A stretch of 64,000 bases of DNA, from the NCBI RefSeq assembly GCF_949987535.1, contig NC_080067.1, positions 42,133,533-42,197,532 on the forward strand, read 5' to 3'. The position numbers and the translations under genes were made by a program. The notes below the pieces were generated by a model. The model did no database searches. It was not told the DNA's origin and saw nothing but the letters and a program-made list of their open reading frames with translations. Position 1 is the stretch's first letter; every line of letters starts with the position of its first letter. This DNA comes from Balaenoptera acutorostrata (Eukaryota > Chordata > Mammalia > Artiodactyla > Balaenopteridae). Shown here piece after piece: positions 42,020-53,835 of the stretch.

Positions 42020-45000
42020 TGCCCCTAAGTTCATCAGAACCATTTGTTTTAGATCCCATATATTTGTTAGCATATGGTATTTGTTTTCCTCTTTCTGACT
42101 TACTTCACTCTGTATGACAGACTCTAGGTCCATCCACCTCACTACAAATAACTCAGTTTCGTTTCTTTTTATGGTTGAGTAATATCCCATTGTATATATG
42201 TGCCACATCTTCTTTAGCCATTCATCTGTCAATGGACACTTAGGTTGCTTCCATGTCCTGGCTATTGTAAATAGTGCTGCAATGAACATTGTGGTACATG
42301 TCTCTTTTTGAATTATGGTTTTCTCTGGGTATATGCCCAGTAGTGGGATTGCTGGGTCAGATGGTAATTCTATTTTTAGTTTTTTAAGGAACCTCCATAC
42401 TGTTCTCCATAGTGGCTGTATCAATTTACATTCCCACCAACAGTGCAAGAGGGTTCCCTTTTCTCCACACCCTCTCCAGCATTTATTGTTTGTAGATTCT
42501 TTGATGATGGCCATTGTGACCAGTGTGAGGTGATACCTCATTGTGGTTTTGATTTGCATTTCTCTAATGATTAGAGATGATGAGCATCCTTTCATGTGTT
42601 TGTTGGCAATCTGTATATCTTCTTTGGAGAAATGTCTATTTAGGTCTTCTGCTCATTTTTGGATTGGGTTGTTTGTTTTTCTGATATTGAGCTGCATGAA
42701 CTGCTTGTATATTTTGAAGATTAATCCTTTGTCAGTTGCTTCATTAGCAAATATTTCTCCCATTCTGAGCGTTGTCTTTTTGTCTGTTTATGGTTTCCTT
42801 CACTGTGCAAAAGCTTTTAAGTTCCATTAGGTCCCATTTGTTTATTATTTATTTTATTTCCATTTCTCTAGGAGGTGGGTCAAAAAGGATCTTGTTGTGA
42901 TTTATGTCAGAGTGTTCTGCCTATGTTTTCCTCTAAGAGTTTTATAGTATCTGTCCTTACGTCTTACGTCTTTAATGCATTTGAGTTTATTTTTGCGTAT
43001 GGTGTTAGGGAGTGTTCTAATTTCATTCTTTTACATGTAGCTGTCCAGTTTTCCCAGCACCACTTATTGAAGAGGCTGTCTTTTCTCCATTGTATATTCT
43101 TGCCTCCTTTGTCAAAGATAAGGTCACCATATATGCATGGGTTTATCTCTGGGCTTTCTATCCTGTTCCATTGATCTATATTTCTGTTTCTGTGCCAGTA
43201 CCATACTGTCTTGATTACTGTAGCCTTGTAGTGTAGTCTGAAGTCCTGGAGCCTGATTTCTCCAGCTCCGTTTTTCTTTCTCAAGATTGCTTTGGCTATT
43301 CGGGGTCTTTTGTGTTTCCATACAAATTGTGAAATTTTTTGTTCTAGTTCTGTGAAAAATGCCATTGGTAGTTTGATAGGGATTTCATTGAATTAGGGAT
43401 TACTTTGGGTAGTATAATCATTTTCACAATGTTGATTCTTCCAATCCAAGAACATGGTATATCTCTCCATCTGTTTGTATCATCTTGGATTTCTTTCATC
43501 AGTGTCTTATAGTTTTCTACATACAGGTCTTTTGTTTCCTTAGGTAGGCTTATTCCTAGTTATTTTATTCTTTTTGTTGCAGTGGTAAATGGGAGTATTT
43601 CCTTAATTTCTCCTTCTGATTTTTCATTGTTAGTGTATAGGAATGCAAGAGATTTCTGTGCATTAATTATGCATCCTGCTAATTTACCAAATTCATTGAT
43701 TAGCCCTAGTCATTTTCTGGTAGCATCTTTAGGATTCTCTATGTATAGTATCATGTCATCTGCAAACAGTGACAGCTTTACTTCTTCTTTTCCAATTTGG
43801 ATTCTTTTATTTCTTTTTCTTCTCTGATTGCTGTGGCTAAAACTTCCAAAACTATGTTGAATGATAGTGGTGACAGTGGGCACCCTTGTCTTGTTCCTGA
43901 TCTTAGAGGAAATGGTTTCAGTTTTTCACCATTGAGAATGATGTTGGCTGTGGGTTTGTCATATATGGCTTTTATTATATTGAGGTAGGTTCCCTCTATG
44001 CCCACTTTCTGGAGAATTTTTATCATAAATGGGTGTTGAATTTTGTCAAAAGCTTTTTCTGCATCTATTGAGATTATCGTATGGTTTTTATCCTTCAATT
44101 TGTTAATATGGTGTATCACATTGATTGATTTGTGTATACTGAAGAATGCTTGCATTCCTGGGATAAACCCCACTTGGCCATGGTGTGTCAGCCTTTTAAC
44201 GTGCTGCTAGATTCTGTTTGCTAGTATTTTGTTGAAGATTTTTGCATCTATGTTCATCAGTGATATTGGCCTCTAAGTTTCTTTTTTTGTGACATCTTTG
44301 TCTGGTTTTAGTATCAGGGTGATGGTGGCCTAGTAGATTGAGTTTGGGGGTGTACCTCCCTCTGCTATATTTTGGAAGAGTTTGAGAAGATAGGTGTTAG
44401 CTCTTATCTAAATGTTTGAGAGAATTTGCCTGTGAAGCCATCTGGCCCTGGGCTTTTGTTTGTTGGATGATTTTTAATCACAGCTTCAATTTCATTTCTT
44501 GTGATTGGTCTGTTCATGTTTTCTATTTCTTCCTGGTTCAGTCTTGGAAGGTTGTACTTTTCTAAGGATTTGTCCATTTCTTCCAGGTTGTCCATTTCAG
44601 TGGCATATAATTGCTTGTGGTAGTCTCTCATGATGCTTTGTATTTCTGCAGTGTCAGTTGTTACTTCTCCTTTTTCATTTCTAATTCTGTTGATTTGAAT
44701 CTTCTTCCTTTTTTTCCTGATGAGTCTGGCTAATGGTTTATCAATTTTGTTTATCTTCTCAAAGAACCAGCTTTTAGTTTTATTGATCTTTGCTATTGTT
44801 TTCTTCATTTCTTTTTCATTTATTTCTGATCAGATCTTTATGAATTCTTTCCTTCTGCTAACTTTGGGGGTTTTTTTGTTCTTTCTCTAATTGCTTTATG
44901 TGTACGTTTGGTTGTTTATTTGAGATGTTTCTTGTTTCTTGAGGTAGAATTGTATTGCTATAAACTTCCCTCTTAGAACTGCTTTTGCTGCATCCCATAG

Positions 45001-45959
45001 GTTTTGCGTTGTTGTGTTTTCATTGTCTTTTGTTTCTCAGTATTTTTTGATCTCCTCTTTGATTTCTTCAGTGATCTCTTGGTGATTTCGTAGTGTATTG
45101 TTTAGCCTCCATGTGTTTGTATGTTTTATAGTTTTTTTCCTGTAATTGATATGTAGTTTCATAGTGTTGTGGTTGGAAAAGATGCTTGATAGGATTTCAA
45201 TTTTCTTAAATTTATCAAGGCTTGATTTTTGACCCAAGATGTGATCTATCCTGAAGAATGTTCCATGAGCACTTGAGAAGAAAGTGTATTCTGTTGTTTT
45301 TGGATGGAATGTCCTATAAATATCAATTAAGTCCATCTGGTCTAATGAGTCATTTAAAGCTTGTGCTTCCTTATTTATTTTCATTTTGGATGATCTGTCC
45401 ATTGGTAAAAGTGGGGTGTTAAAGTCCCTTAATATGATTGTGTTACTGCTGATTTCCCCTTTTATGACTGTTAGCATTTGCCTTATGTATTGAGGTGTCC
45501 CTACGTTTGGTGCATAAATTTTTACAATTGTTATCTTCTTGGATCGATCCCTTGATCATTATGTAGTGTCCTTCTTTGTCTCTTGTAATAGTATTTATTT
45601 TAAAGTCTATTTTGTCTGATATGAGTATTGCTACTCCAGCTTTCTTTTGATTTCCATTTGCATGGAATATCTTTTTCCATCCCCTCACTTTCAGTCTGTA
45701 TGTGTCCCTAGGTCTGAAGTGGGTCTCTTGTGTGTGTGTGTATATGTATATATATACACACACACACATATATACATAAATATACACATATATATACAGG
45801 TATATACATATATATATATATATGTACACACACATACACAAGTATATATATGGCGCTTGTTTTGTTTTGTACTTGTTCAGCCAGTCTGTGTTTTTTGGTT
45901 GGAGCATTTAATCCATTTACATTTAAGGTAATTATCGATATGTATGTTCCTATTACCAT
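42020..45959 (-). pseudogene. L1 ORF2 pseudogene of copy F
   Basis: Encoded an endonuclease and reverse transcriptase. Start intact at 45959 (MVIGTYISIITLNVNGLNAP). The endonuclease keeps QETH and DFNTPL, but has SNH where the sister copies have the catalytic SDH, and is broken by a microsatellite (45728-45852). RT: the FADD catalytic motif is visible at 43755-43766 ([10 protein letters not shown]), with GPDGFTGKF upstream at about 44415-44450. The C-terminal zinc-knuckle motif C-x3-C-x7-H-x4-C is intact ([15 protein letters not shown], within 42425-42490). Frames break at several points (about 44400, 43770, 43370, 42960, 42600), so no full protein is made. Confidence 0.92.
45728..45852. repeat. 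compound (TG)n(TA)n(CA)n microsatellite in ORF2
   Basis: Alternating 'tg', 'ta' and 'ca' runs with several interruptions. At the same site copy E has only a short 'gtacacggcatatatactgg' segment (20743-20762), and copy G has 'catatatatgctgt' near 61502. The array therefore arose within copy F. Confidence 0.95.
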
Positions 45960-46016
45960 TTTCTTAATTGTTTGGGGTTTGTTTTTGTAGGTCTTTTCCT
46001 TCTCTTGTGTTCCTTC

Positions 46017-46900
46017 CTAAAGAAGTTCCTTTAGCATTTGTTGCGAAGCTGGTTTTGTGGTGCTGAATTCTCTTAATTTTGCTGGTCTGTAAAGGTTTTA
46101 ATTTCTCCGTCGAATCTGAATGACATCCTTGCTGGGTAGAGTAATCTTGGTTGTAGGTTTTTCCCTTTCATCACTTTAAATATGTCCTGCCACTCTCTTC
46201 TGGCTTGCAGAGTTTCTGCTGAAAGATCAGCTGTTAACCTTATTGGGATTCCCTTGTATGTTATTTGTTTCTTTTCCCTTGCTACTTTATTATTTTTTCT
46301 TTGCTTTTAATTTTTGATAGTTTGATTAATGTGTCTTGGCATGTTCCTCCTTGGATTTATCCTGTATGGGACTCTCTGCACTTCCTGGACTTGATTGACT
46401 ATTTCCTTTCCCATGTTAGGGAAGTTTTCAACAATAATCTCTTCAAATATTTTCTCAGACTCTTTCTTTTTCTCTTCTTCTTCTGGAACCCCTATAATTC
46501 AAATGTTGCTGTGTTTAGTGTTGTTCCAGAGGTCTCTAAGACTGTTCTCAAGTCTTTACATTCTTTTTTCTTTATTCTGTTCTGCGGCAGTTATTTCCAC
46601 TATTTTATCTTCCAGTTCACTTATCCATTCTTCCGCCTCAGTTATTCTGCTATTGAATCCTTCTAGAATATTTTTAATTTCACTTATTGTGTTGTTCATC
46701 ATTGTTTGTTTGCTCTTTATTTCTTCTAGGTCCTTGTTAAACGTTTCATGTATTTTCTCCATTCTATTTCTGAGATTTTGGATCATCTTTACTATCATCA
46801 CTCTGAATTCTTTTTCTGGTACACTGCCTATTTCCTCTTCATTTGTTTGGTCTGGGGGGTTTTTACCTTGCTCCTTCATCTGCTGCATATTTCTCTGTGT
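46017..46900 (-). pseudogene. L1 ORF1 pseudogene of copy F
   Basis: Encoded the trimeric RNA-binding chaperone. The open part 46888-46556 has the coiled-coil region (MMNNTISEIKNILEGFNSRI, then TEAEEWISELEDKIVEITAA) and stops after EQNKEKRM, before the RRM, by a frame break. RRM and C-terminal segments remain recognisable to the original stop at 46017-46019. Confidence 0.9.
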
Positions 46901-49040
46901 CTCATTTTGTTTAACTTACTGTGTTTGGAGTCTCCTTTTCACCGGCTGCAGGCTCATAGTTCCCGTTATTTTTGGTGTCTGCCCCCAGTGGATGAGGTTG
47001 GTTCAGTGGCTTGTGTAGGCTCTCTGGTGGAGAGAATTGGTGCCTGTGTCCTGGTGGGTGGGGCTGACTCTTGTCCTTCTGGTGGGCAGGGCCGCATCCG
47101 GTGGTGTGTTTTGGGGTGTCTGTGAACTTAGTATGACTTTAGGCAGTCTCTCTGCTAATGGGTGGGGTTGTGTTCCTGTCTTGCTAGTTGTTTGGCATGG
47201 GGTGTCCAACACTGGAGCTTGCTGGCCATTGGGTGGAGCTGGGTCTTAGTGTTGAGATGGAGATCTCTGGGAGAGCTCTCACTGATTGATATTATGTGGG
47301 GCTGGGAGGTCTCTGGTGGTCCAATGTCCTGGACTCGGCTCTCCCACCTTGGAGGCTCAGGCCTGACACCTGGCCGGAGCACCAAGACCCTGCCAGCCAC
47401 ATGGCTCAGAAGAAAAGGAAGGAAAAAAATGAACAGATAGAACCCCAAACCAAATGGTAAAAGCAACATTTAATAGACAAAGAAACATACACACACACAC
47501 TCATAAAAAGAAAACAAACAACTAAAAAAAAAAAAACGAACAGAGAGAACCCTAGGACAAATGGAAAAAGCAAACCTAAACAGACAAAATCACACAAAGA
47601 AACATACACATACACACTCACGAAAAGAGAAAAAAAATTAAAAATAATAATAAAATAAAATAAATAATAAAAATTTTTTAAAAAGGAAGTGAGAAACTAA
47701 ACCAATAAACAAATCCACCAATGATAACAAGCACTAAAAAGTAAACTAAGATAAACATAAAACCAGAAACAAATCAGGCACAGAAAGCAAATCCCAAGTC
47801 TACAGTTGCTCCCAAAGTCTACCGCCTCAATTTTGGGAACATTCATTGTCTATTCAGGTATTCCACAGATGCAGGGTTTATCAAGTTGATTGTGGGGATT
47901 TAATCTGCTGCTCCTGAGGCTGCTGAGAGAGATTTCCCTTTCTCTTCTTTGTTTGCACAGCTCCTGGGGTTCAGCTTTTGTTTTGTCCCTATCTCTGCGT
48001 GTAGGCCACCCTCAGGCATCTGTTCCCCACCCAGACAGGAGGAGGCTAAAGCAGCAGCTGATTAGGGCTCTCTTGCTCACTCAGGCTGGGGAGAGGGAAG
48101 GTTACAGTAGTCATAATTGGAATGCGGGACAAGCCTGCAGTGGCAGAGGCTGGCATGACATTGCAAAAGCCTGAGATATGCCGTGTGTTCTCCTGGTGAA
48201 GTTATCCCTGGATCACAGGACCCTGGCAGTGGCGGGCTGCACAGGCTCCCAGGGGGCTGTGGGTAGTGACCTGCACTTGCACACAGGATTCTTGGTGGCA
48301 GCAGCAACAGCATTAACAGTCTGGGGTCCGAGCTGGTAGCCAAGGCTCATGCCCGTCTCTGGAGCTCGCTCAGGTGGTGCTCTGCCTTCTGTGGGCACGT
48401 GGAACAGGAATCCCCTCTCTTCATGCACCCTGAAACAGTGTTCTCTTGCCTCTCCAGCAGGTCCAGACTTTTTCCCGGACTCCCTCCCGGCTAGCTGTGG
48501 TGCACTAGCCCCCTTCCAGCTGTCTGCATGCAGCCAACCTCAGTCCTCTCCCTGGGGTCTGACCTCCAAAGCCTGAGCCTCAGCTCCCAGCCGCCACCCC
48601 TCCCAGCGGGTGAGAAGACAAGGGTCTCAGGCTGGTGAGTGCTGGTCAGCACTGATCCTCTGTGCAGGAATCTCTCCACTTTGCCTCTGCACCCCTGTTG
48701 CTGTGCTCTCCTCCATGGCTCTGAAGCTTCCCCCCAACACCCACCCCTCATCCCCACCAGTGAAGTGGCTCCCTAATGTGTAGAAACTTTTCCTCCTTCA
48801 CAGCTCCCTCCCAGAGGTGCATGTTCCATCTGTGTTCTTTTGTCTCTGTTTTTTCTTTTTTCTTTTGCCCTACCCAGGTACGTGGGGAGTTTCTTGCCTT
48901 TTGGGAAGTCTGAGGTCTTCTGCCAGTGTTCAGTAGGTGTTCTGTAGGAATTGTTCAACATGTAGATGTATTTTTGATGTATTTGTGGGGAGGAAGGTGA
49001 TCTCCATGCCTTACTCCTCTGCCATCTTTAAGGTCTCTCC
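46901..49040 (-). promoter_or_regulatory. L1 copy F 5' UTR, complete
   Basis: About 2.1 kb from the 5' start to ORF1. It includes the GC-rich 5' part (about 47890-48780) also present in copy G, an A-rich (minus: T-rich) part with a duplication, and the ORF1-proximal part shared with copies E and G. L1 5' UTRs hold an internal RNA polymerase II promoter; no individual factor site is assigned. The several open frames across 47890-48960 belong to this non-coding region. Confidence 0.85.
47431..47644. repeat. 107-bp tandem duplication in L1 copy F 5' UTR
   Basis: Unit 1 starts 'gaacagatagaacccc' at 47431, unit 2 'gaacagagagaaccct' at 47538. Both continue with an 'aaatgg..aaaagcaa' block, 'acaaagaaacatacac', and a 'cactca' segment before an A-rich end. 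Confidence 0.85.
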
Positions 49041-49054
49041 ACTAGTTTGTTTTA

Positions 49055-49210
49055 GATAGAAGAATATCTCAGTGACTGATATTTGATACCAGTCATATTG
49101 GAAAATTTGTTTGTCATTTACTGAAAGTGTAACACTATGTTCTATGTGCCACTGACCCAAGGACTTTCACAGAGAAATAAATTGGAAATGTAAATTTTTT
49201 AAAAAGAAGA
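49055..49210 (+). other. possible distal 3' UTR of the CPSF6 retrocopy
   Basis: After copy F the sequence has an 'aataaa' signal at 49176-49181, followed by an AT-rich run and 'aaaaagaaga' at 49201. It could be the displaced end of the retrocopy if copy F landed in its 3' UTR, but I could not confirm homology. Confidence 0.3.
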
Positions 49211-51425
49211 GTAGGGGAATAAACAGTTATCTTAAAAGTCTTTTCAGTGGTAAGGCTAGGAGGTCTTTGGAATGTTTGGCTAAATTCCAGTGTACACCCA
49301 TGTTGCATTCTGCAGAGATTCCAACAGCTGAAAGGTGTACCATCCATGCTGTGTGTGTCTACTCATTCAGCGACTGCTTGATGCCGATAGGACAGGGATT
49401 CTCCACGTCGGCACTATGGACATTTGGGGTCAGATTATTCCTTGCTGTGTAGGCTGTGTAGCAGCATCCGTGGTCACTACCCAGCAGATGTTAGTAGTCA
49501 CTCCCTCTCCCCCAACCTCCACTTGTGAATTGTGACAACCAAAATTGTTAATATCCCCCATGGGACAAAATCACCTCCAGCTGAAAAACTGCTCGAGGGA
49601 ATCCCCAGTCTGAACGTGTGGACCCCCAAACACTGCAATCATGGCTAAACTGTGGGTAAAGAGGACACAGCCAGTGCATTCCAGGGTCTCTACAGAAAGG
49701 TATGAGCCCAGGGGTAAACTTCAAATATAATCTAAAAGTATTTAAACACCCTGGGGGAGTACAGGGTATCAAATCCTACAGCAGTTGCCTAATTATCATA
49801 CCTTCCTTATAAACACATCTGAAATACTGGAATTTAGCTCTTGTCGGGTCTCTAAAGTACCCATGAACTCTCAAGCAGCAAAGGTACAAACATCCATAGC
49901 AATGACTTAAAAAAGGAAACAAGCGCCACATTTTAGCCATTGACAGATAAGTGTTCCAATCTATCCTATATATCTGTTACTAGATATTGTTCAATCTAGC
50001 TGAGGTTTTCTTTCTTTCTTTCTTTTTAAGAGAAATCTGATCAAGGGGTACAAATGGTTAAAAAATTAAATTAAAGGATTTGACAAAAGAAACATGTGAA
50101 ACCGAGTAGCTTAGCAGACAAATGAAAGCCCCTGTCTCATGGGAGAAAATGGGCTTTTGTTTCACTCACCCAAGCTTAACACACAGACATTTAAGAAAAT
50201 CTGTCCCCAGATGGCCATTTCTCTCCTCATGACAAAGATCCTAAATATTTTTTGTTTGTGGGAAAAAAAATACTCTATTAACAAAAAACAGTTGTAGACA
50301 TTTTGTGATTCTTTTTAGAAAAAATAACCGAAGACACATAGTCTAATTCACAGCAGCTGAAATTTCGTTTACTAACTAACCACACTAATGAGCAGCTGCC
50401 CAGGGACTTCTAATTAGATTCACTGTATTTCTGTCGCTGACATTAATTTCCTTACTTCAGCTTCTAGAAAAAGTTTGATGTTTTCTGGATTTCTTAAGCA
50501 GGAAAAATTTAAGGATTTTAACAGTTTTTAATGAATCCTAATTTTTAACCACTGCAGTTTGATGGCATAATATTTCTGAACTGAAAAAGCACAGTGTTGG
50601 CATTCTTATATATGTTAATACTCATTTTATCAAGATGGCTGGTAAGCTTGTATTTGAAACTGTTGATCAGTATACTATTTTTTGCTCTTTATGTATACTC
50701 TGGGGTTAGGTCCAAAGATTAAGTCCATATAGCTACCAAGTTATATTCTCCAAATCAAAGGACTTTCAGAAGATTGGCTTCCAACTAGTTTTCTACTTGC
50801 TCATTCCACAGTTGAAAACAAAATGTTGTTTTACTACCATTTTATTATAATTATATTACACTGAACTTCCTCAGCATGAAATTGAAAGGCGTACTTTTCA
50901 AATGAATCTTTTGTGCATCTTCTGTTACATGATTGAACAAATAATCACAGTGCAAGCACCGCCTAGTTTATAAACACCAGATTTACAAAGAACCCATACG
51001 TTTAAATGGCCACAACTGCCCTACCCAACACCCAGGCCATGTGCCATCCCCACTCAAGAAGCCATTGTGGAAAAGCTCAGTACTTTCAGAAAAAACGTGG
51101 AATCCTAAATAGTAGGCATAAAGAGATGACCCAGCATAGAGCCTATGTGGTGTCCGCTCCCTTCTTTAAAGTATCTTCCAACACACAAGGCCAGAAGTTC
51201 TGTATATCTCTTTATCACAGTGTCTAATATTCTTCAAATTACAAATCTCTTTGAATTAACAAGCTTCTTTAAAATGCAAATGACTCCCAGAGAGGTAATT
51301 ATGTTCTTTAATTAATTAAGGCAGATTGCATTGCTCTTAATACCTAACTAAAGTTATCCAAAATGAAGGATAACCAGGCAGTAGGAGCAGCTGAGCAGTA
51401 GGAGAGGCACAAGGAGAAGCTGTCA
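49211..51425. other. gene-free interval, mostly unique
   Basis: No gene or datable repeat is visible in 2.2 kb. 50330-50480 is a repeat-free, TAAT-rich block that may be conserved non-coding sequence. The short frames at 49267-49535 and 51006-51227 show no domain. Confidence 0.45.
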
Positions 51426-51429
51426 TGAC

Positions 51430-51540
51430 GGCTGAGGTCGTGGTAGCAGCAGACGTTGACTCTGTGCCAGGCCCTGTGCTAAGAACTCTATGTGGATCAC
51501 CTCATTTCACCCTCTCAAGAACTCCGGGAAAGAATTTCAG
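51430..51540 (+). mobile_element. MIR fragment, sense
   Basis: 'tgtgccaggccctgtgctaa' (51463-51482) and 'ggatcacctcatttcaccct' (51494-51513) follow the MIR core order. It ends where the MER5-type element begins. Confidence 0.7.
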
Positions 51541-51552
51541 GGAGGCAAAGTA

Positions 51553-51760
51553 GTGGTTCTCAAAGTGTGCTCCCTGGGCCAGTAGCATCAGCATCACCTG
51601 GGAATGCTGTTACAAATGCAAGTTGTTACAAATGCAAGTTCTCAGGCCCCACCACAGACCTGCTGAATCAGAAACTGTGGGCATGGGCCCAGAAGCCTTT
51701 GTTTTAACAAACCCTTCAGGCACTTCTGATGCATGCTAAAGTTTGAGAATCACTGGGGTA
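51553..51760 (-). mobile_element. MER5A-like non-autonomous hAT element
   Basis: Begins 'tagtggttctcaaagtgtgc' (51552-51571) and ends with the inverted 'aagtttgagaatcactg' (51740-51756), forming the terminal inverted repeats of MER5. The middle has 'agcatcagcatcacctggga' (51584-51603) and 'aatcagaaactgtgggca' (51666-51683). It encodes nothing. Confidence 0.88.
51609..51640. repeat. 16-bp perfect tandem duplication inside MER5A
   Basis: 'gttacaaatgcaagtt' occurs at 51609-51624 and again at 51625-51640. The MER5 consensus, as I recall it, has one copy, so this is a local duplication. Confidence 0.95.
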
Positions 51761-53645
51761 CAGATTTGTAGAAAAAGGCCACACACAAGCACATGTGGAT
51801 GCATGCACACACTCACATACACACACACTAAATTAGAGTTTCCAACATATTTCTAAAAGAATACAGAGTCTAAGCAGAAGATAGTTGGTTCCACAGAGCT
51901 GGGGCAGACTGCACATCCCATAATTTGCTTCCCAAGGCCCTGGAATCCCCAACAGCGATTAACGATGTCTTGCAAGTCAGATCCAATGAGTTAACTTCAT
52001 GCTGTACCGCAGTCCACTCTTTCAAAAGAACTCAGACAACCTCTCTGTTACTAAGGGAGATGATGGGTGATGGCTGACCTTTCCTGGTTCTTGGGATAAA
52101 CTCAGAGACCGCATTCTCAAAACGAAGAGGAAAAGCCAAGTCAGCCCTCACAGGCTTACTCATGTGATTCTCTGCCCCCAGCTGGGTGGAGTCCCAGAAA
52201 TCTCATTTGACCACAGTAGTCCTAGTGGAATCCCCACTTCACAAGTGCATAAACTCAACTCAGAGAGGTTAACTAAGTAGCTCAATAGCATAGATAGGAA
52301 TTTGCAAAATCTGGAATAGAGAAACTCAAGGTCAACTCCAAAATCCAAGCTCTAAACCACTTATGATTAAGGAGAAAGGGTAAGTAGGTAACTGGGGAGC
52401 ATAGAGCATTTCACAGGGAGAGCAGGTGGTTGCCACAGCAACTATTTTAGGACAGAATGAGAAGGGTACCCAGCAAGAGTGGGGGTGGGACCCGAACAAA
52501 CTTTCTGCTTCAAAACTCACCAGAACCAGTCCTGCACCCTGGGAAGGGAGAGGAGGTGCCTCATCTTTCTCCTTCTTTCACCATATGACCCTGCTCTTCA
52601 GCCCTGTCCTACTTGTATGAGATTTCAAGTAAATGTGAATCCCAGAGCTTTAGAGGAGTGGGTGGAGATGAGAATCAACATTTAAAATGCATCTAGGAAA
52701 AATATACTCTGAGTTACCACGAAAAAACTGAAAAACAAAGCTTTGGAAACAGCCCATTCTTAGAGTAAGTTCTGCACATTTAATCATTCATTTATCTTCT
52801 TTTAAATTTAGGTACCATTTATGCTGGCATTTCTCATGATCCTGCTCTGGTTCTTCCCAGGGTGACCTCTCAGGTGAACTCTCCACACTGCTCTGTGCTC
52901 CAGATGACTGACCCCCGTGCTTTACCTGGCTCCCTGGCCCTCTGACTTCTGATTGGGTTCAGTGAATGGGAGGCTAAGGCAGGAGATCAAAGAATGGGAG
53001 AAATCTGAGTAGTTATTCCCTCCATCCCTAACTGCTATGCCAGCTTGACAGGAGCTGCCTTCCTTCACCTACAGCTATAGCTGCTGGGAGACAACCCCTC
53101 CCCCAAGGCTATAGCTCTCATGGAGGTCTGGTGACAGTTCCCTCCTCTTCTGACCTAGGGGTGCTAACAGCTTTCCCTGTTCCCAGTCGCTGGATACTTC
53201 ACCATTTCTGAGTGATTCCCTACATCCTGCCCACACCTTTGTAAGTAGTTCCATCATTGAACTGTTTCCAGAGTGAGCCATCTATTTCCTGCTGGACCCT
53301 GAGTGATACAGACCACAACCATGGATTTATAAGCATGATACTTTCTACCAGATCCCTATTTGCTTTTTTTTTTTTTTAATGAATCTTCTTTCAGTGCACC
53401 AGTTTGCATCATGCTTCCAACTGTAAAAGTCATATCACTTCATAAAGATCATGTGAGTGATTTATGTAAAACACTTCATATAGTAAATGCTCAATAAATG
53501 GCAGATGACATTATTATCACCATTGTTGTTACTGGTAATTAATGTTTATTACTGGAACTACAGGCAATGGACATAATTTAGAGGAAGATTTTGAATTAAC
53601 AAAAATTAGCTCTTTAATAATTACAGGGTTCTGCAATGAAATGGC
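51761..53645. other. unique sequence, possible old repeat at 52800-53310
   Basis: A short (CA)n-type run lies at 51780-51830. 52800-53310 resembles a widespread mammalian repeat ('ccctacatcctgcccacacc' at 53217-53236), but I cannot assign it. Open frames at 52426-52685 are chance. No gene seen. Confidence 0.4.
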
Positions 53646-53835
53646 CAGCATTATAAACAGAATTTATAAAGTACTATGTTCTCATGTAGTTTTCACAACA
53701 ACCCTATGAGGTAGATGTACTCTCATCCTCTTGTTCAGATGTGGAAACAGACTTATAAGGAGGACTTATAAGGAGTTACCCAACAGCAGAGCTATTGAAT
53801 GTTGGAGCCAGCATTGAAATCTTGCTGTAGGGCCA
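53646..53835 (+). mobile_element. MIR element, sense
   Basis: 'gttttcacaacaaccctatg' (53690-53709), a degraded 'gatgtggaaacagactt' block and 'gttggagccagcattgaaat' (53801-53820) follow MIR order. A 12-bp 'acttataaggag' duplication is visible at 53751-53775. Confidence 0.75.

Larger units (their letters stand above)
41661..49054 (-). mobile_element. full-length L1, 'copy F', antisense
   Basis: Complete order on the minus strand: 5' UTR (49040 to about 46900), ORF1 (46900-46017), ORF2 (45959 to about 42020), 3' UTR (to about 41700) and an (AAAC)n/(AAAT)n-like tail (plus-strand 'tttg' and 'ttta' repeats at about 41669-41700). The 5' start at 49040 ('ggagagacctta') matches the start of copy G at 58301. 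Flanks 'caagtttcattta' (41661-41673) and 'ctagtttgtttta' (49042-49054) match at 10 of 13 positions, a plausible duplication. Both ORFs are broken by indels and stops. Confidence 0.93.
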
